DNA of 64,000 nucleotides from Pseudomonas migulae (GTDB lineage Bacteria; Pseudomonadota; Gammaproteobacteria; Pseudomonadales; Pseudomonadaceae). Shown here one piece after another: positions 26,095 to 35,211 of the stretch (its first letter is position 1; each line of letters starts with the position of its first letter). The stretch lies in the NCBI RefSeq assembly GCF_024169315.1, contig NZ_JALJWR010000001.1, forward strand, positions 5,444,501-5,508,500. The letters run 5' to 3'. The translations under genes were made by a program, and so were the position numbers. The notes beneath the pieces are model-generated. The model ran no database searches, was not told where the DNA came from, and worked only from the letters and a program-made list of their open reading frames with translations.

Positions 26095-27144
26095 ATGAAA
26101 TCGAACACGCTCAAGCACGGTTTTTATCCCTTGTTGCTGTCGTTGGCCGTGGGCCTCGGCAGTGCTCAGGCAGCGCCGGAAATGGTGGTGGTGGGTTACG
26201 GCGGCGCTGGCCAGAAGGCTCAGGATGTAGCGTTTTTCCAACCGTTCAGCGCGGCGGATCACAGCAAATTGATTCAGAGCGAATACAACGGCGAGATGGC
26301 CCGGATCAAAGTGATGGTCGACACCGGCAACGCCGATTGGGACGTGGTGCAGATCGAAGGCCCGGACCTGATGCGCGGCTGCGACGAAGGCATGTACGAA
26401 AAACTGGACTGGAAAAGTCTGGGGCGGGTCGAGCAATTGATCCCCGATGCCGCGCAGGCGTGCGGTTCGGCGGCGCTGGTGTGGAGCGTGGCGATTGCCT
26501 ACGACACGCAAAAACTGGCGCAGGCACCAACCTCTTGGGCCGACTTCTGGGACGTGCAGAAAATCCCCGGCAAACGCGGTCTGCGCAAACGCGCGGTGTA
26601 CAACCTGGAATTCGCCTTGCTGGCCGACGGGGTGAAAGTCGAAGACGTGTATTCGGTGTTGAACACCCCGCAAGGTGTCGACCGCGCCTTCGCCAAACTC
26701 ACCGAACTCAAACCCTACATCCAGTGGTGGGAGGCCGGCGCGCAACCCGCGCAATGGCTGACGGCCGGGGACGTGGTGATGACGTCCACCTACAGCGGGC
26801 GAGTGGCCGCTGCTGCACAAACCGGCAGCCACCTCGGGCTGGTCTGGCCGGGCAGTCTGTATGGCATGGATTACTGGGCGATCATCAAGGGCTCGAAACA
26901 TGTTGATCAGGCCAAGCGCTTTATTGCCTTCGCCAATCAGCCGGATGCCCAGGTCAAGTATGTCGAGCAGATCCCGTATGGCCCGACCAATACCGAGGCC
27001 GCCGCCAGGCTGGATAGCAAACTGGCGCAATGGGTGCCCACGGCTCCGCAAAATCTCAAGGGCGCGCTGTCCATGGACGTGGCGTTCTGGGTCGATCACG
27101 GTGAAGAGCTGGAAGAGCGGTTCAACGCCTGGGCCAGTAAGTAA
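26095..27144 (+). CDS. Orphan ABC-transporter binding protein, PotD-like
   Basis: A 349-aa periplasmic protein with a signal peptide (residues 1-25, ending AQA/AP). The fold matches spermidine/putrescine-type binding proteins: GNADWDVVQIEGPDLMRGC, VWSVAIAYDTQKL, a PTSWADFWD block and GDVVMTSTYSGR. No permease or ATPase genes are next to it. It is divergent from the flavin oxidoreductase and shares its regulatory region, so the two probably handle the same nitrogenous compound. A clear AGAGGA precedes the ATG. Confidence 0.85.
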   Translation: MKSNTLKHGFYPLLLSLAVGLGSAQAAPEMVVVGYGGAGQKAQDVAFFQPFSAADHSKLIQSEYNGEMARIKVMVDTGNADWDVVQIEGPDLMRGCDEGMYEKLDWKSLGRVEQLIPDAAQACGSAALVWSVAIAYDTQKLAQAPTSWADFWDVQKIPGKRGLRKRAVYNLEFALLADGVKVEDVYSVLNTPQGVDRAFAKLTELKPYIQWWEAGAQPAQWLTAGDVVMTSTYSGRVAAAAQTGSHLGLVWPGSLYGMDYWAIIKGSKHVDQAKRFIAFANQPDAQVKYVEQIPYGPTNTEAAARLDSKLAQWVPTAPQNLKGALSMDVAFWVDHGEELEERFNAWASK

Positions 27145-27419
27145 CAGGAAATGGCTGGACGTTGTAAGGCGTCCAGCCTTGTTTTTTGTGAGAACCGGTA
27201 TGGTCCTCGCGTAAGAAAAATAAGCCTGTTCACAGGAAAAATGACTGAGTCGAGTAGCTCGAATTACCACCTCCTGTATCTGTTGACCGACCCGGGAATC
27301 CAGAGTGTTTCCCTTGAAATATCCCCTGACACTGAAAGACCTCGCCGCCAAAAAACCTCATCTACTCTGGTTTCGCAGGTCACTGATCTGCCGTCATCAG
27401 CCATCGCAAGGAGCGATCA
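27145..27419. other. Intergenic region after the binding-protein gene
   Basis: 275 bases. GGCTGGACG (27152-27160) and CGTCCAGCC (27169-27177) form a hairpin followed by TTGTTTTTTGTG, a likely terminator. Nothing else was recognised before the ribosome-binding site AAGGAG of the next gene. Confidence 0.55.
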
Positions 27420-27611
27420 ATGTATTTTGAGATTTACAGGCAAACCCGTGGCACCCCCCATACTGGCAAAGGTCAATGGCGGTGGCGCTTGAGGGCGGGG
27501 AATCATGAAACGATTGCCAGCGGCGAGGCGTACGTCAACAAGGTGGATTGCACGCATGCCATCAGCCTGATCAAGGGAACTCACGATCAGACCCCGGTAA
27601 AGGAAATCTGA
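27420..27611 (+). CDS. DUF1508 (YegP-type) small protein
   Basis: A 63-aa protein with one DUF1508 repeat: YFEIYRQTRGTPHTGKGQWR then RLRAGNHETIASGEAYVNK and a final AISLIKGTH. Many members carry two repeats; this has one. AAGGAG lies ideally before the ATG. Function unknown; family members are often stress-induced. Confidence 0.82.
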   Translation: MYFEIYRQTRGTPHTGKGQWRWRLRAGNHETIASGEAYVNKVDCTHAISLIKGTHDQTPVKEI

Positions 27612-27756
27612 ACCTCAAGCGGTGAAGCTGCTCAGTGAGGGCAGCTTCTTTGCAAGCAACCTGGCGCTCGGATCAAACGCAGACTGCTTGAGTCGCATAG
27701 ACGCCGCTTGCGACAGCTACCTAAACTGTCAGCAGATTTGAGGACTGGGGCAGTGG

Positions 27757-28683
27757 ATGAATCGTAACGAACTACGCAAGGCGGATATCAACCTGATGGT
27801 GGTGTTCGAAACCTTGATGCTCGAACGCAACGTCACCCGGGTGGCGGAGAAGTTGTTTCTCGGGCAGCCGACCATCAGTTCGGCGCTCAACCGCTTGCGC
27901 ACGATGTTCAACGATCCGCTGTTCATTCGCGTCGGTCATCGCATGGAGCCGACCGCCAGGGCCGAGGAGCTGATTCAGTATCTCTCGCCTGCGCTGGACT
28001 CACTGTCGGTGGCCTTGAGCCTGACCCATGATTTCGACCCTGCCAGCAGCACCATGACCTTCCGCATCGGGCTGTCGGACGATGTCGAGTTCGGTCTTCT
28101 GCCGCCGTTGTTGCGTGCCCTGCGCCAGGAAGCACCGAAGGTGGTGTTTGTGGTGCAGCATGTGGATTACTGGCGGATTCCCGATTTGCTGGCGTCCGGC
28201 GATATCACCGTGGGTATCAGCCAGACCCGGGGTCTTCCGGCCAATGCCAAGCGCAAATTGCTGCGGCACATTCTGCCGAGCATCTTGCGTGCCGATGCGT
28301 CCGACACGCCGCTGACCCTGGATGAATATTGCTCGCGCCCGCATGTGCTGGTGTCTCACACCGCCAATGTCAGCGGTTACGCCGATGAGTGGCTGGCGGA
28401 GATCGGCCGTACGCGCCAGGTGGTGCTCTCCGTGCCGCAATACAGTTCATTGCCAGCCTTGCTCGCCGGCACCGATCTGATCGCCAGCCTGCCGGATTAC
28501 GCCGCCGAAGCGATGGCAGCCTCTGGTCAACTGTTCAAAGAGCCTTTTCCGTTCAAGACGCCGACCCTGGACCTGTCCATGGTCTGGCTCAGCCACGTCG
28601 ACACCGATCCGGCCGAACGCTGGTTGCGTTCGCGCCTGGAAGCGTTCATGAGTGAGCGCTTCGAGTCGCCACCGTCCCTGTGA
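27757..28683 (+). CDS. LysR-family transcriptional regulator
   Basis: A 308-aa LTTR. The helix-turn-helix is RNVTRVAEKLFLGQPTISSA near residues 28-47; the effector domain fills about 90-300. It precedes the CHMI gene by 57 bases on the same strand. Target and inducer unknown; the NodD/PcaQ-like opening DINLMVVFETLMLERNVT suggests aromatic-compound regulators as relatives. Confidence 0.88.
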   Translation: MNRNELRKADINLMVVFETLMLERNVTRVAEKLFLGQPTISSALNRLRTMFNDPLFIRVGHRMEPTARAEELIQYLSPALDSLSVALSLTHDFDPASSTMTFRIGLSDDVEFGLLPPLLRALRQEAPKVVFVVQHVDYWRIPDLLASGDITVGISQTRGLPANAKRKLLRHILPSILRADASDTPLTLDEYCSRPHVLVSHTANVSGYADEWLAEIGRTRQVVLSVPQYSSLPALLAGTDLIASLPDYAAEAMAASGQLFKEPFPFKTPTLDLSMVWLSHVDTDPAERWLRSRLEAFMSERFESPPSL

Positions 28684-28740
28684 GCAGGACAACTCTGTGA
28701 TATATGTACGACCTTTGCGCCAACCTCAAGGAGCCACGTC

Positions 28741-29106
28741 ATGCCCCACCTGCACATGGAATACACCGCGAACCTGCCCGAGCTGAATGCTGATGTGGCA
28801 CTGATCAGGTTGAACAATACGCTGGTGGCTTCCGGTCAGTTTGCTGCCGAATACGACATCAAGAGTCGCGCGGTGAAAATCGAGACGTTCAAGGTCGGCA
28901 CGGCATTGGCTGAGCGGGCGTTCGTGCATGTGAAGCTGGCGTTGTTGAGTGGTCGCTCGCCGGCGATCAAAAAACAGTTGTCCGAAAGCCTGCTCGCGGT
29001 CGTGCAGGATCTGTGTGAATGGCCGACGGGAATTGAAGTCCAGCTGGCTGTGGAACTCCTCGATATTGATCGAGAGTCCTACAGCAAAGTCGCCATCAAC
29101 AACTGA
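28741..29106 (+). CDS. 5-carboxymethyl-2-hydroxymuconate delta-isomerase family protein
   Basis: A 121-aa member of the tautomerase superfamily (CHMI, HpaF/HpcD). The protein starts MPHLHMEYTANL; removal of Met exposes the catalytic proline. In homoprotocatechuate degradation CHMI isomerises 5-carboxymethyl-2-hydroxymuconate. No other hpa/hpc genes are nearby, so the reaction here may differ. AAGGAG precedes the ATG. Confidence 0.85.
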   Translation: MPHLHMEYTANLPELNADVALIRLNNTLVASGQFAAEYDIKSRAVKIETFKVGTALAERAFVHVKLALLSGRSPAIKKQLSESLLAVVQDLCEWPTGIEVQLAVELLDIDRESYSKVAINN

Positions 29107-29109
29107 ACC

Positions 29110-30045
29110 TCAGGTCATGTCCTGCTCGGTGCAGGCTTGCACCACCTGCTCACGCAACCAGGCATTGGCGCAGTCCTCGTCGGCACTTTGACTCCACTGC
29201 ATGTCGAGGCTGAATCCCGGCAAACCGTTGGGCGCTTCGCAGTGATTGAAGATGGCCTCGCTGGCCAGCAGCTGTTGGATGCGGCGGGGCAGGGTGACGA
29301 TGAAGTCGGTGCCGGTGATCATTTTCAACGCCGCGCTGTAACTGTTGGATCGCGCGACGATCTGCCGCTTTTGCGCCTGCTGCGCCAACCAGCCGTCGAC
29401 CATGTTGGTGGTGGACGTCCAGGGTGTCGGGAACACATGTCGGCGTTCGGTAAAGGCTTGCAGGCTTAATCGCGGCTCCAGCGGTGTGGCGCGTTTATCG
29501 AAGACACAGACCAGATCATCTTCCATCAGCAGCCGGGATTTGAAATCCGTGTGATTGCCGTGAAAGTTCGGACCGAAGCAAATCACCAGGTCGAGGCTGC
29601 CGTCACGCAGTTCCTCGACCGGGATGTCGGTTTCGAACTTGTGCATGTTGACCATTACCGGCCAATTGGCGAAATCAAAACGTTTCAACAGGCGCGGCAG
29701 GATCAGTTGCTCGAAGTATTCCGGTGCGCAAATGTTGAAGGTGACCGGTTGCACGGTGGGGTCGAACGTGGGTGTTCCGGCGTGGCACAGGTTGATGCTT
29801 TGCAGAATTTTCAGCACATGCGTGTACATGGTGCTGGCTTTGTAGGTGGGGCGCATACCGGCGCGGGTATTGATGAACAACTCGTCCTCGAATCCGGTGC
29901 GCAGCTTTTTCAGGCAATAACTGACGGTAGACTGGCTGACGCAGAGGGATTCGGACACGCTGGTGACGCTGTTTTGTTCATACACGGCCACAAACACCAT
30001 GAGGTCCTGCATGTCGAGTTTTCTAAGCAAGTTACTGTTCAGCAT
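29110..30045 (-). CDS. LysR-family transcriptional regulator
   Basis: A 311-aa LTTR with helix-turn-helix SVTSVSESLCVSQSTVSYCL near residues 24-43. The start at 30045 gives MLNSNLLRKLDMQDLMVFVA, a typical LTTR opening; a longer frame adds 34 residues with no family resemblance. It is convergent with the CHMI gene (three bases apart). Target unknown. Confidence 0.85.
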   Translation of the reverse strand: MLNSNLLRKLDMQDLMVFVAVYEQNSVTSVSESLCVSQSTVSYCLKKLRTGFEDELFINTRAGMRPTYKASTMYTHVLKILQSINLCHAGTPTFDPTVQPVTFNICAPEYFEQLILPRLLKRFDFANWPVMVNMHKFETDIPVEELRDGSLDLVICFGPNFHGNHTDFKSRLLMEDDLVCVFDKRATPLEPRLSLQAFTERRHVFPTPWTSTTNMVDGWLAQQAQKRQIVARSNSYSAALKMITGTDFIVTLPRRIQQLLASEAIFNHCEAPNGLPGFSLDMQWSQSADEDCANAWLREQVVQACTEQDMT

Positions 30046-30235
30046 CCATTCGTCTCGCTGTGATCCTTGCGCTGACTGAGCGCAAACTCGTGCGTTTGAT
30101 CCTAACGGAACGATAGTTCCAGGAGAATGGCCTGTAGGAAGTTTCACTAATAGTTGTGAGGTAGTGCCAGTGACCTTCAGCGCTGAACAGTGACAGCCAT
30201 GGCGCGGTGACGTGTTTCACGAGGGTCGTTTCGGG

Positions 30236-31420
30236 TCAGTGAATGTGACGGGCGTAGTGCCGTGGGTTGAAGCGCAGGACCATCAGCAGCATCAGCGCCA
30301 TCACGCCCGTCAGTGACCACCAGGCCCATTCGAAACTGCCGAGTCGATCGCGGATCATCCCGGCGATCAGTGGCGATAGACCGGCGATCAGGTAGCCGAT
30401 GCCTTGCACGAAGGCGGTCAGTGCGCCCGCACGTTGTGGGTTGTCCAGGTGATCCAGCGACACGATCAGGCTCATCGGGAACAGTCCGCCAATGCCCAGC
30501 CCCAGCAGGCACGGCCACAACAGACTCATGTGTTGCGGGCTGAGAATCAGCCCGCAGAAACCGGCCATGATCAGGGCCAGCAACACTACCAGCACCAGGC
30601 GTCGGTCGCGACTGCGGTTGGCGATCGCGGGCGTCAGCAGGCCGGACAACACCTCCATGGCCGTCAGGAAACCCAGCAACAAACCGGCGTTTTGTTCGCT
30701 CCAGCCTTTTTCCACGTAGTACGGCGCCAGCCAGGCCAGCACGCAGGTGTAGGACGCCGTGCCCAGGCCAAAGAAGATCGCGAGTAACCAGGCGCGGGAA
30801 TTGGCGAAGAACGATCCGTTTCGCTGCGCGTGAGCAGACAGTGTCGGCATCTCCGAGCGTTGGCCGAGCCACACCAGCAACGCGACCAGCGCCAGCACTG
30901 CCCAGATTGCCAGGCCCATTCGCCAGCTCCCCGTGCGCGTCATTACCAGCGGCGCGAAAGACGCGGCAATCGCTGCGCCGCCCATGATCGACGTGACGTA
31001 CAGGCCCATGCACACGGACACGTTGTCACTGAAGCGGGACTTGATCAGCGCGGGCATCAACGCCTGGATCAGCGCAATACCGACGCCTGCCAGCACCGCA
31101 CTTAGGATCAGTTCGGCCGCGGAGTCGAGGAACAGGCGCGACACCGTCGCCAGGCCGATGATCAGCAACGACACCACCACCGTGCGCTGTTCGCCGAGCC
31201 ATCGGCTGACGCTGAGGCCGAAGAACATCGCCAGCCCCATGGCCATCACCGGCAGCATGGTCAACAGCGACGCGAGGCTGAAACTCAGCGGGATATCGCC
31301 GCGAATCGCCGATAACAACGGGCCGACGGCGGCCATGGAAGGGCGCAGGTTCAGGGCGACGAGAATGATGCTGACCATCAACCACAGGGCAGGGCGGGAA
31401 GTTGCGCGGACGTTTTCCAT
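30236..31420 (-). CDS. CynX/NimT-family MFS transporter
   Basis: A 394-aa twelve-segment permease. NLRPSMAAVGPLLSAIRGDI near residue 25 is the CynX/NimT hallmark. The family includes CynX (cyanate) and YeaN/NimT (nitroimidazole efflux). The ATG at 31420 with AAGG before it was chosen over a TTG seven codons upstream. No cyanase gene is adjacent, so the substrate is open. Confidence 0.85.
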   Translation of the reverse strand: MENVRATSRPALWLMVSIILVALNLRPSMAAVGPLLSAIRGDIPLSFSLASLLTMLPVMAMGLAMFFGLSVSRWLGEQRTVVVSLLIIGLATVSRLFLDSAAELILSAVLAGVGIALIQALMPALIKSRFSDNVSVCMGLYVTSIMGGAAIAASFAPLVMTRTGSWRMGLAIWAVLALVALLVWLGQRSEMPTLSAHAQRNGSFFANSRAWLLAIFFGLGTASYTCVLAWLAPYYVEKGWSEQNAGLLLGFLTAMEVLSGLLTPAIANRSRDRRLVLVVLLALIMAGFCGLILSPQHMSLLWPCLLGLGIGGLFPMSLIVSLDHLDNPQRAGALTAFVQGIGYLIAGLSPLIAGMIRDRLGSFEWAWWSLTGVMALMLLMVLRFNPRHYARHIH

Positions 31421-31936
31421 CGATGGGACCTTGAATGACAAGGGACCAATTAGGCGCGGCGAGGCCGGGAGGCCGCAAATCAGAAAGTCCGGGGTGGTAT
31501 TTAGAAATTAAATACCTCGGGCGCAACGCAGACCTAATGTGGGAGCGGGCTTGCTCGCGAAGGCGTTGTCTCAGTCACCAAAAATGTCGACTGTCACGCC
31601 GCCTTCGCGAGTAAGCCAGCTCCCACATTGGATAGATGGTGTTTTGGAGATGATTGTTTAGCCAACCCTCAACCAAAGTTCTTCAAATCCCGATTTAAAG
31701 ACTTATCCAGCCATGTGACGCTGCTGTTCATCTGTTTACTGCGGTTTTCTCTATGGACGGTTGTCCGGTCGCACTTCCTTCCGAACTCGCCTTCTGGGCG
31801 TTGTGGCATTGCCGTCACGCGCGCCCGCCGGATTCCCACCTTTCCCGTTGATTGTTCTTACAGGTCCCGCGCTGTGCGCCGGGATCAAACCGGCAGCGCC
31901 TGCGCGTTTGCCTGACGCGGAAACAAGAGAATTCCC
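31421..31936. other. Divergent region between the CynX-like and glutamine-synthetase-like genes
   Basis: About 515 bases with a REP pair at 31536-31629. The remaining 307 bases before the synthetase gene show only AAGAGA near its ATG; no gene or terminator was recognised. Confidence 0.5.
31536..31629. repeat. REP pair with degenerate right arm
   Basis: AATGTGGGAGCGGGCTTGCT and a right arm CCTTCGCGAGTAAGCCAGCT, inverted. The right arm carries changes (GAGTAAGCCAGC for GAGCAAGCCCGC). Unlike most REP pairs here it sits between divergent genes. Confidence 0.87.
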
Positions 31937-33319
31937 ATGAGTTGTGCCACGACATCCTTCGCCTCGAAGCAAGAAGCCCTGACTTTTCTTGAACAGAATC
32001 CGGATATCGAGATGTTCGAGTTGTTCATCCTCGACAACAACGGTGTGCCACGGGGCAAGTTGTTGCATCGCGATGAATTGCTGGCGGTGTACGAAAGCGG
32101 TCGGCCCCTGCCGAGTACCATTCTGGGCCTGACCATCAACGGCGATGACGTGGAAAACTCGGGCCTGGTGTGGGACGTGGGCGATATCGATTGCCGGGCC
32201 TACCCGATCAGCGGCAGTTTGACGCGCATGCCGTGGCGATTGATGCCGACGGCGGCGGTGCAGGTCAGCATGCACCCGAAGGAAGGCATGCCGGCGACCA
32301 TCGCCGACCCGCGCCACCTGTTGGCGAAGGTGATCGAAGGCTTGCAGGCGGACGGTTATTACCCGGTCATGGCCGCGGAGCTGGAGTTCTACTTGCTGGA
32401 TCAGCAACGCGACAGCAACGGTCGGCCGCAACCTGCGCGAGACGTCGACGGCGGACGCCCGCGCAGCACTCAGGTCTACGGTTTGCGCGAACTGGAGCAG
32501 ATCGAGCCGTTCCTGGCCGACCTGTACAGCGCCTGCAAACTCCAGGGCATTCCGGCGCGCACGGCGATTTCCGAATACGCGCCGGGGCAAGTGGAAATTA
32601 CCCTCGAACATCGCACCGACGCTTTGCAGGCGATGGATGAGGCCGTGCGATACAAACGGCTGGTCAAGGGCGTGGCGCACAAACACGGGATGACGGCGTG
32701 CTTCATGGCCAAACCCTTCGACGACCTGGCCGGCACCGGCATGCACATGCATGTCAGCCTCGCGGACAAGGACGGCAACAACCTGTTCGCCAGCGAAGCC
32801 ACCGACGGTACGCCGCTGCTTAAACAGGCGGTTGGCGGCATGCTCAGTACCTTGCTCGATTCGTTGCTGCTGTTCTGTCCGAACGCCAACTCCTACCGTC
32901 GCTTCCAGACCAACAGCTATGCGCCGCTGGCCGCCACCTGGGGCGTGGACAATCGCACCGTGAGTTTGCGCGTGCCCGGCGGGCCGGCGTTCTCGCGGCA
33001 CATCGAACATCGCATTTGCGGCGCCGACGCCAATCCGTATCTGGCGGCTGCGGCGATTCTGGCCGGCATCCATCGCGGTATTCGCGAACAACTGGACCCG
33101 GGAGCGCCTGTCGAAGGCAATGGCTACGCCCAGGCCACGGAACTGTTGCCGACCGACTGGCTGACCACCTTGCGCGCGCTGGAAGGTTCGACGTGGGCGC
33201 GGGAGGCCTTCGGTGGAGAGTTTCTCGGCGTTTACCTCGCCGTTAAACGTGCCGAGTATCGGCAGTTCATGGGCGAAGTCGGTGAGCAGGATTGGCGTTG
33301 GTACCTGAACCAGGCCTGA
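31937..33319 (+). CDS. Glutamine synthetase family protein, gamma-glutamylpolyamine synthetase-like
   Basis: A 460-aa protein of the PuuA/SpuI branch of glutamine synthetases. Metal/ATP residues are seen in AAELEFYLLD, PGQVEITLEH and GTGMHMHVSL, and RIEHRICGADANPYL-like sequence (HIEHRICGADANPYL) near residue 355. The usual adenylylation tyrosine loop of GlnA is absent. These enzymes ligate glutamate to putrescine or related amines. No other puu/spu genes follow, so the substrate is inferred only from family. Confidence 0.85.
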   Translation: MSCATTSFASKQEALTFLEQNPDIEMFELFILDNNGVPRGKLLHRDELLAVYESGRPLPSTILGLTINGDDVENSGLVWDVGDIDCRAYPISGSLTRMPWRLMPTAAVQVSMHPKEGMPATIADPRHLLAKVIEGLQADGYYPVMAAELEFYLLDQQRDSNGRPQPARDVDGGRPRSTQVYGLRELEQIEPFLADLYSACKLQGIPARTAISEYAPGQVEITLEHRTDALQAMDEAVRYKRLVKGVAHKHGMTACFMAKPFDDLAGTGMHMHVSLADKDGNNLFASEATDGTPLLKQAVGGMLSTLLDSLLLFCPNANSYRRFQTNSYAPLAATWGVDNRTVSLRVPGGPAFSRHIEHRICGADANPYLAAAAILAGIHRGIREQLDPGAPVEGNGYAQATELLPTDWLTTLRALEGSTWAREAFGGEFLGVYLAVKRAEYRQFMGEVGEQDWRWYLNQA

Positions 33320-33358
33320 ACCATTCTCAAATACAAGTTAAGTTTCGACTAACCACTT

Positions 33359-33386
33359 GAAGCCAACTAATCGTTGGCTTCTTTTT
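33359..33386 (+). terminator. Terminator after the glutamine-synthetase-like gene
   Basis: GAAGCCAAC-TAATC-GTTGGCTTC perfect nine-pair stem followed by T5. Confidence 0.92.
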
Positions 33387-33428
33387 CACAAAAAATTGAT
33401 GGTTGGCTGCCTAAAGTTACTGCTGTCG

Positions 33429-33455
33429 CGGTAAATGAAATTTTCACATTTACCG
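33429..33455. promoter_or_regulatory. Perfect 27-base dyad upstream of the EptA-like gene
   Basis: CGGTAAATG (33429-33437) and CATTTACCG (33447-33455) are perfect inverted arms around AAATTTTCA. It ends 32 bases before the ATG. No T run follows, so it is more likely an operator or 5' untranslated hairpin than a terminator. It is not a PmrA-type tandem repeat. Confidence 0.6.
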
Positions 33456-33487
33456 ACGGCACTTCTTTTCAGGAACAGCCGATTATC

Positions 33488-35137
33488 ATGTTGAAGATTA
33501 AAGCCGTGCGCCCAGAGTGGGTGACGTTGTTTGCCAGTGCCTTTTTGTTGGCCGGCTTCAATTCAGTGCTCTGGCAACACCTGTTTGAAATCACCGCGTC
33601 CGACGGCAAGGGCATCGCCCTGTGTGTGGCTTTCGGCTTGATGATTCTGGCTGTCTTCAACCTGGTGCTGACGCTGCTGGCGTTCCGGCCCTTCATGAAA
33701 CCTGTGCTCACGCTTGTCTTTATGATCAGCGCGGGTGTGGCGTACTTCATGAGTCAATACGGTGTTTTGATTGATGCGGGCATGTTGCGTAACTTTGCCG
33801 AAACCAATGTCACGGAAGTGCGTGACTTACTTTCGATAAAGTTGATTGTTTATATTGTGTTGCTCGGGATTTTGCCGTCGTGGTTGTTGTGGAGGACTCC
33901 GGTTAGTTACCGTCGCTGGCATCGCGAGTTGTTAAGTAAAGTATTGGTGAGTGTCGTGTCGGTGGCGGTGCTCGGTGGCGTCGCACTGGTTAACTATCAA
34001 GGCCTGTCCTCGCTGTTTCGCAATCACCATGAGTTGCGCCTGATGGTGGTTCCGAGCAACTACATGGGTGCGTCGTTCGGCTACCTGCGTGAGCAGGTCG
34101 CTTCGGCCCGGCAACCCTTCGTCAAGATTGGTGAAGACGCACAGAGAAACCCGGCCTGGCAAACTCACGGCCGCAAATCCCTGACCGTGTTGGTGGTGGG
34201 TGAGAGTGCCCGGGCCGAGAACTTTGGTGTGCTGGGCTACGACCGCGACACCACGCCAAAACTGGACAAGGAAGCGGGCCTGATTGCCTTCACTGATGTG
34301 CATTCCTGCGGCACGGAAACCGCCGTCTCGGTGCCGTGCATGTTTTCCAACATGGGCCGCAAGGGCTACAACGCGAGCACGGCGAAGAATGAAGAAGGCC
34401 TGCTGGATGTGCTCAAGCGGGCAGGGCTGGACGTCATCTGGCGCGATAACCAGTCAGGCTGCAAAGGCACTTGCGACCGCGTCACCGTCGATGATGTCAG
34501 CCACCTGAAAGACCCGTCGCTCTGCGCCAACAGCGAGTGCCGCGATGAAATTCTCCTGCAGGGTTTGCAGCACTTCATCGATAACCTCGATAAAGACACC
34601 GTGCTGGTGTTGCACCAGATGGGCAGTCACGGTCCGGAATACTTCAAGCGCTACCCGAAAGAGTACGAACGCTTTACCCCGGTGTGTGAAAGCAATGCGC
34701 TGAACAATTGCAGTCGCGAAAGTATCGTCAATGGCTACGACAACACGCTGGTGTACACCGACCATGTGCTGTCGACCCTGATCGATCTGCTGCGCAGCAA
34801 CCAGGACAAAGTCGATACCGCGATGCTGTATCTGTCGGACCACGGCGAGTCCCTGGGCGAATACAACCTGTTTCTTCACGGTACGCCTTACATGATGGCG
34901 CCGGATCAACAGAAGCATGTCGCCATGCTTGCCTGGTTCTCCGACAGCTACCAGAAGTCGTTCTCGGTGGACACCCATTGCCTGCAATTGAGTCGGGAAA
35001 AACCGTTGAGCCAGGACAACCTGTTCCATTCGATGCTCGGCTTGCTGGAGGTCAGCAGCAAGGTCTACAACCAGGACCTGGACATGTTTGCCGGCTGCCG
35101 TGGTGCGGTGATTGACGGTGTTCTGGCCAAAGAGTGA
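33488..35137 (+). CDS. eptA: Phosphoethanolamine transferase, EptA-like
   Basis: A 549-aa protein with five N-terminal membrane segments (about 10-30, 44-66, 72-90, 116-136, 152-170) and a periplasmic alkaline-phosphatase-fold domain. The catalytic Thr is T278 in SCGTETAVSVPCMFS; E239 in VVGESARAENFG and the DHGESLGEYNLFLHG block supply zinc ligands. EptA adds phosphoethanolamine to lipid A and lowers polymyxin binding. The ATG at 33488 starts at the first membrane segment; a longer frame upstream would translate the dyad region and has no membrane features. Confidence 0.88.
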   Translation: MLKIKAVRPEWVTLFASAFLLAGFNSVLWQHLFEITASDGKGIALCVAFGLMILAVFNLVLTLLAFRPFMKPVLTLVFMISAGVAYFMSQYGVLIDAGMLRNFAETNVTEVRDLLSIKLIVYIVLLGILPSWLLWRTPVSYRRWHRELLSKVLVSVVSVAVLGGVALVNYQGLSSLFRNHHELRLMVVPSNYMGASFGYLREQVASARQPFVKIGEDAQRNPAWQTHGRKSLTVLVVGESARAENFGVLGYDRDTTPKLDKEAGLIAFTDVHSCGTETAVSVPCMFSNMGRKGYNASTAKNEEGLLDVLKRAGLDVIWRDNQSGCKGTCDRVTVDDVSHLKDPSLCANSECRDEILLQGLQHFIDNLDKDTVLVLHQMGSHGPEYFKRYPKEYERFTPVCESNALNNCSRESIVNGYDNTLVYTDHVLSTLIDLLRSNQDKVDTAMLYLSDHGESLGEYNLFLHGTPYMMAPDQQKHVAMLAWFSDSYQKSFSVDTHCLQLSREKPLSQDNLFHSMLGLLEVSSKVYNQDLDMFAGCRGAVIDGVLAKE

Positions 35138-35211
35138 AGGCCACGACCTTTTTTTCACGTCTCGGCCGTTAACCTGCGCCCCGGCAGATTTTTCCTACAA
35201 GAGCCCCTGAC

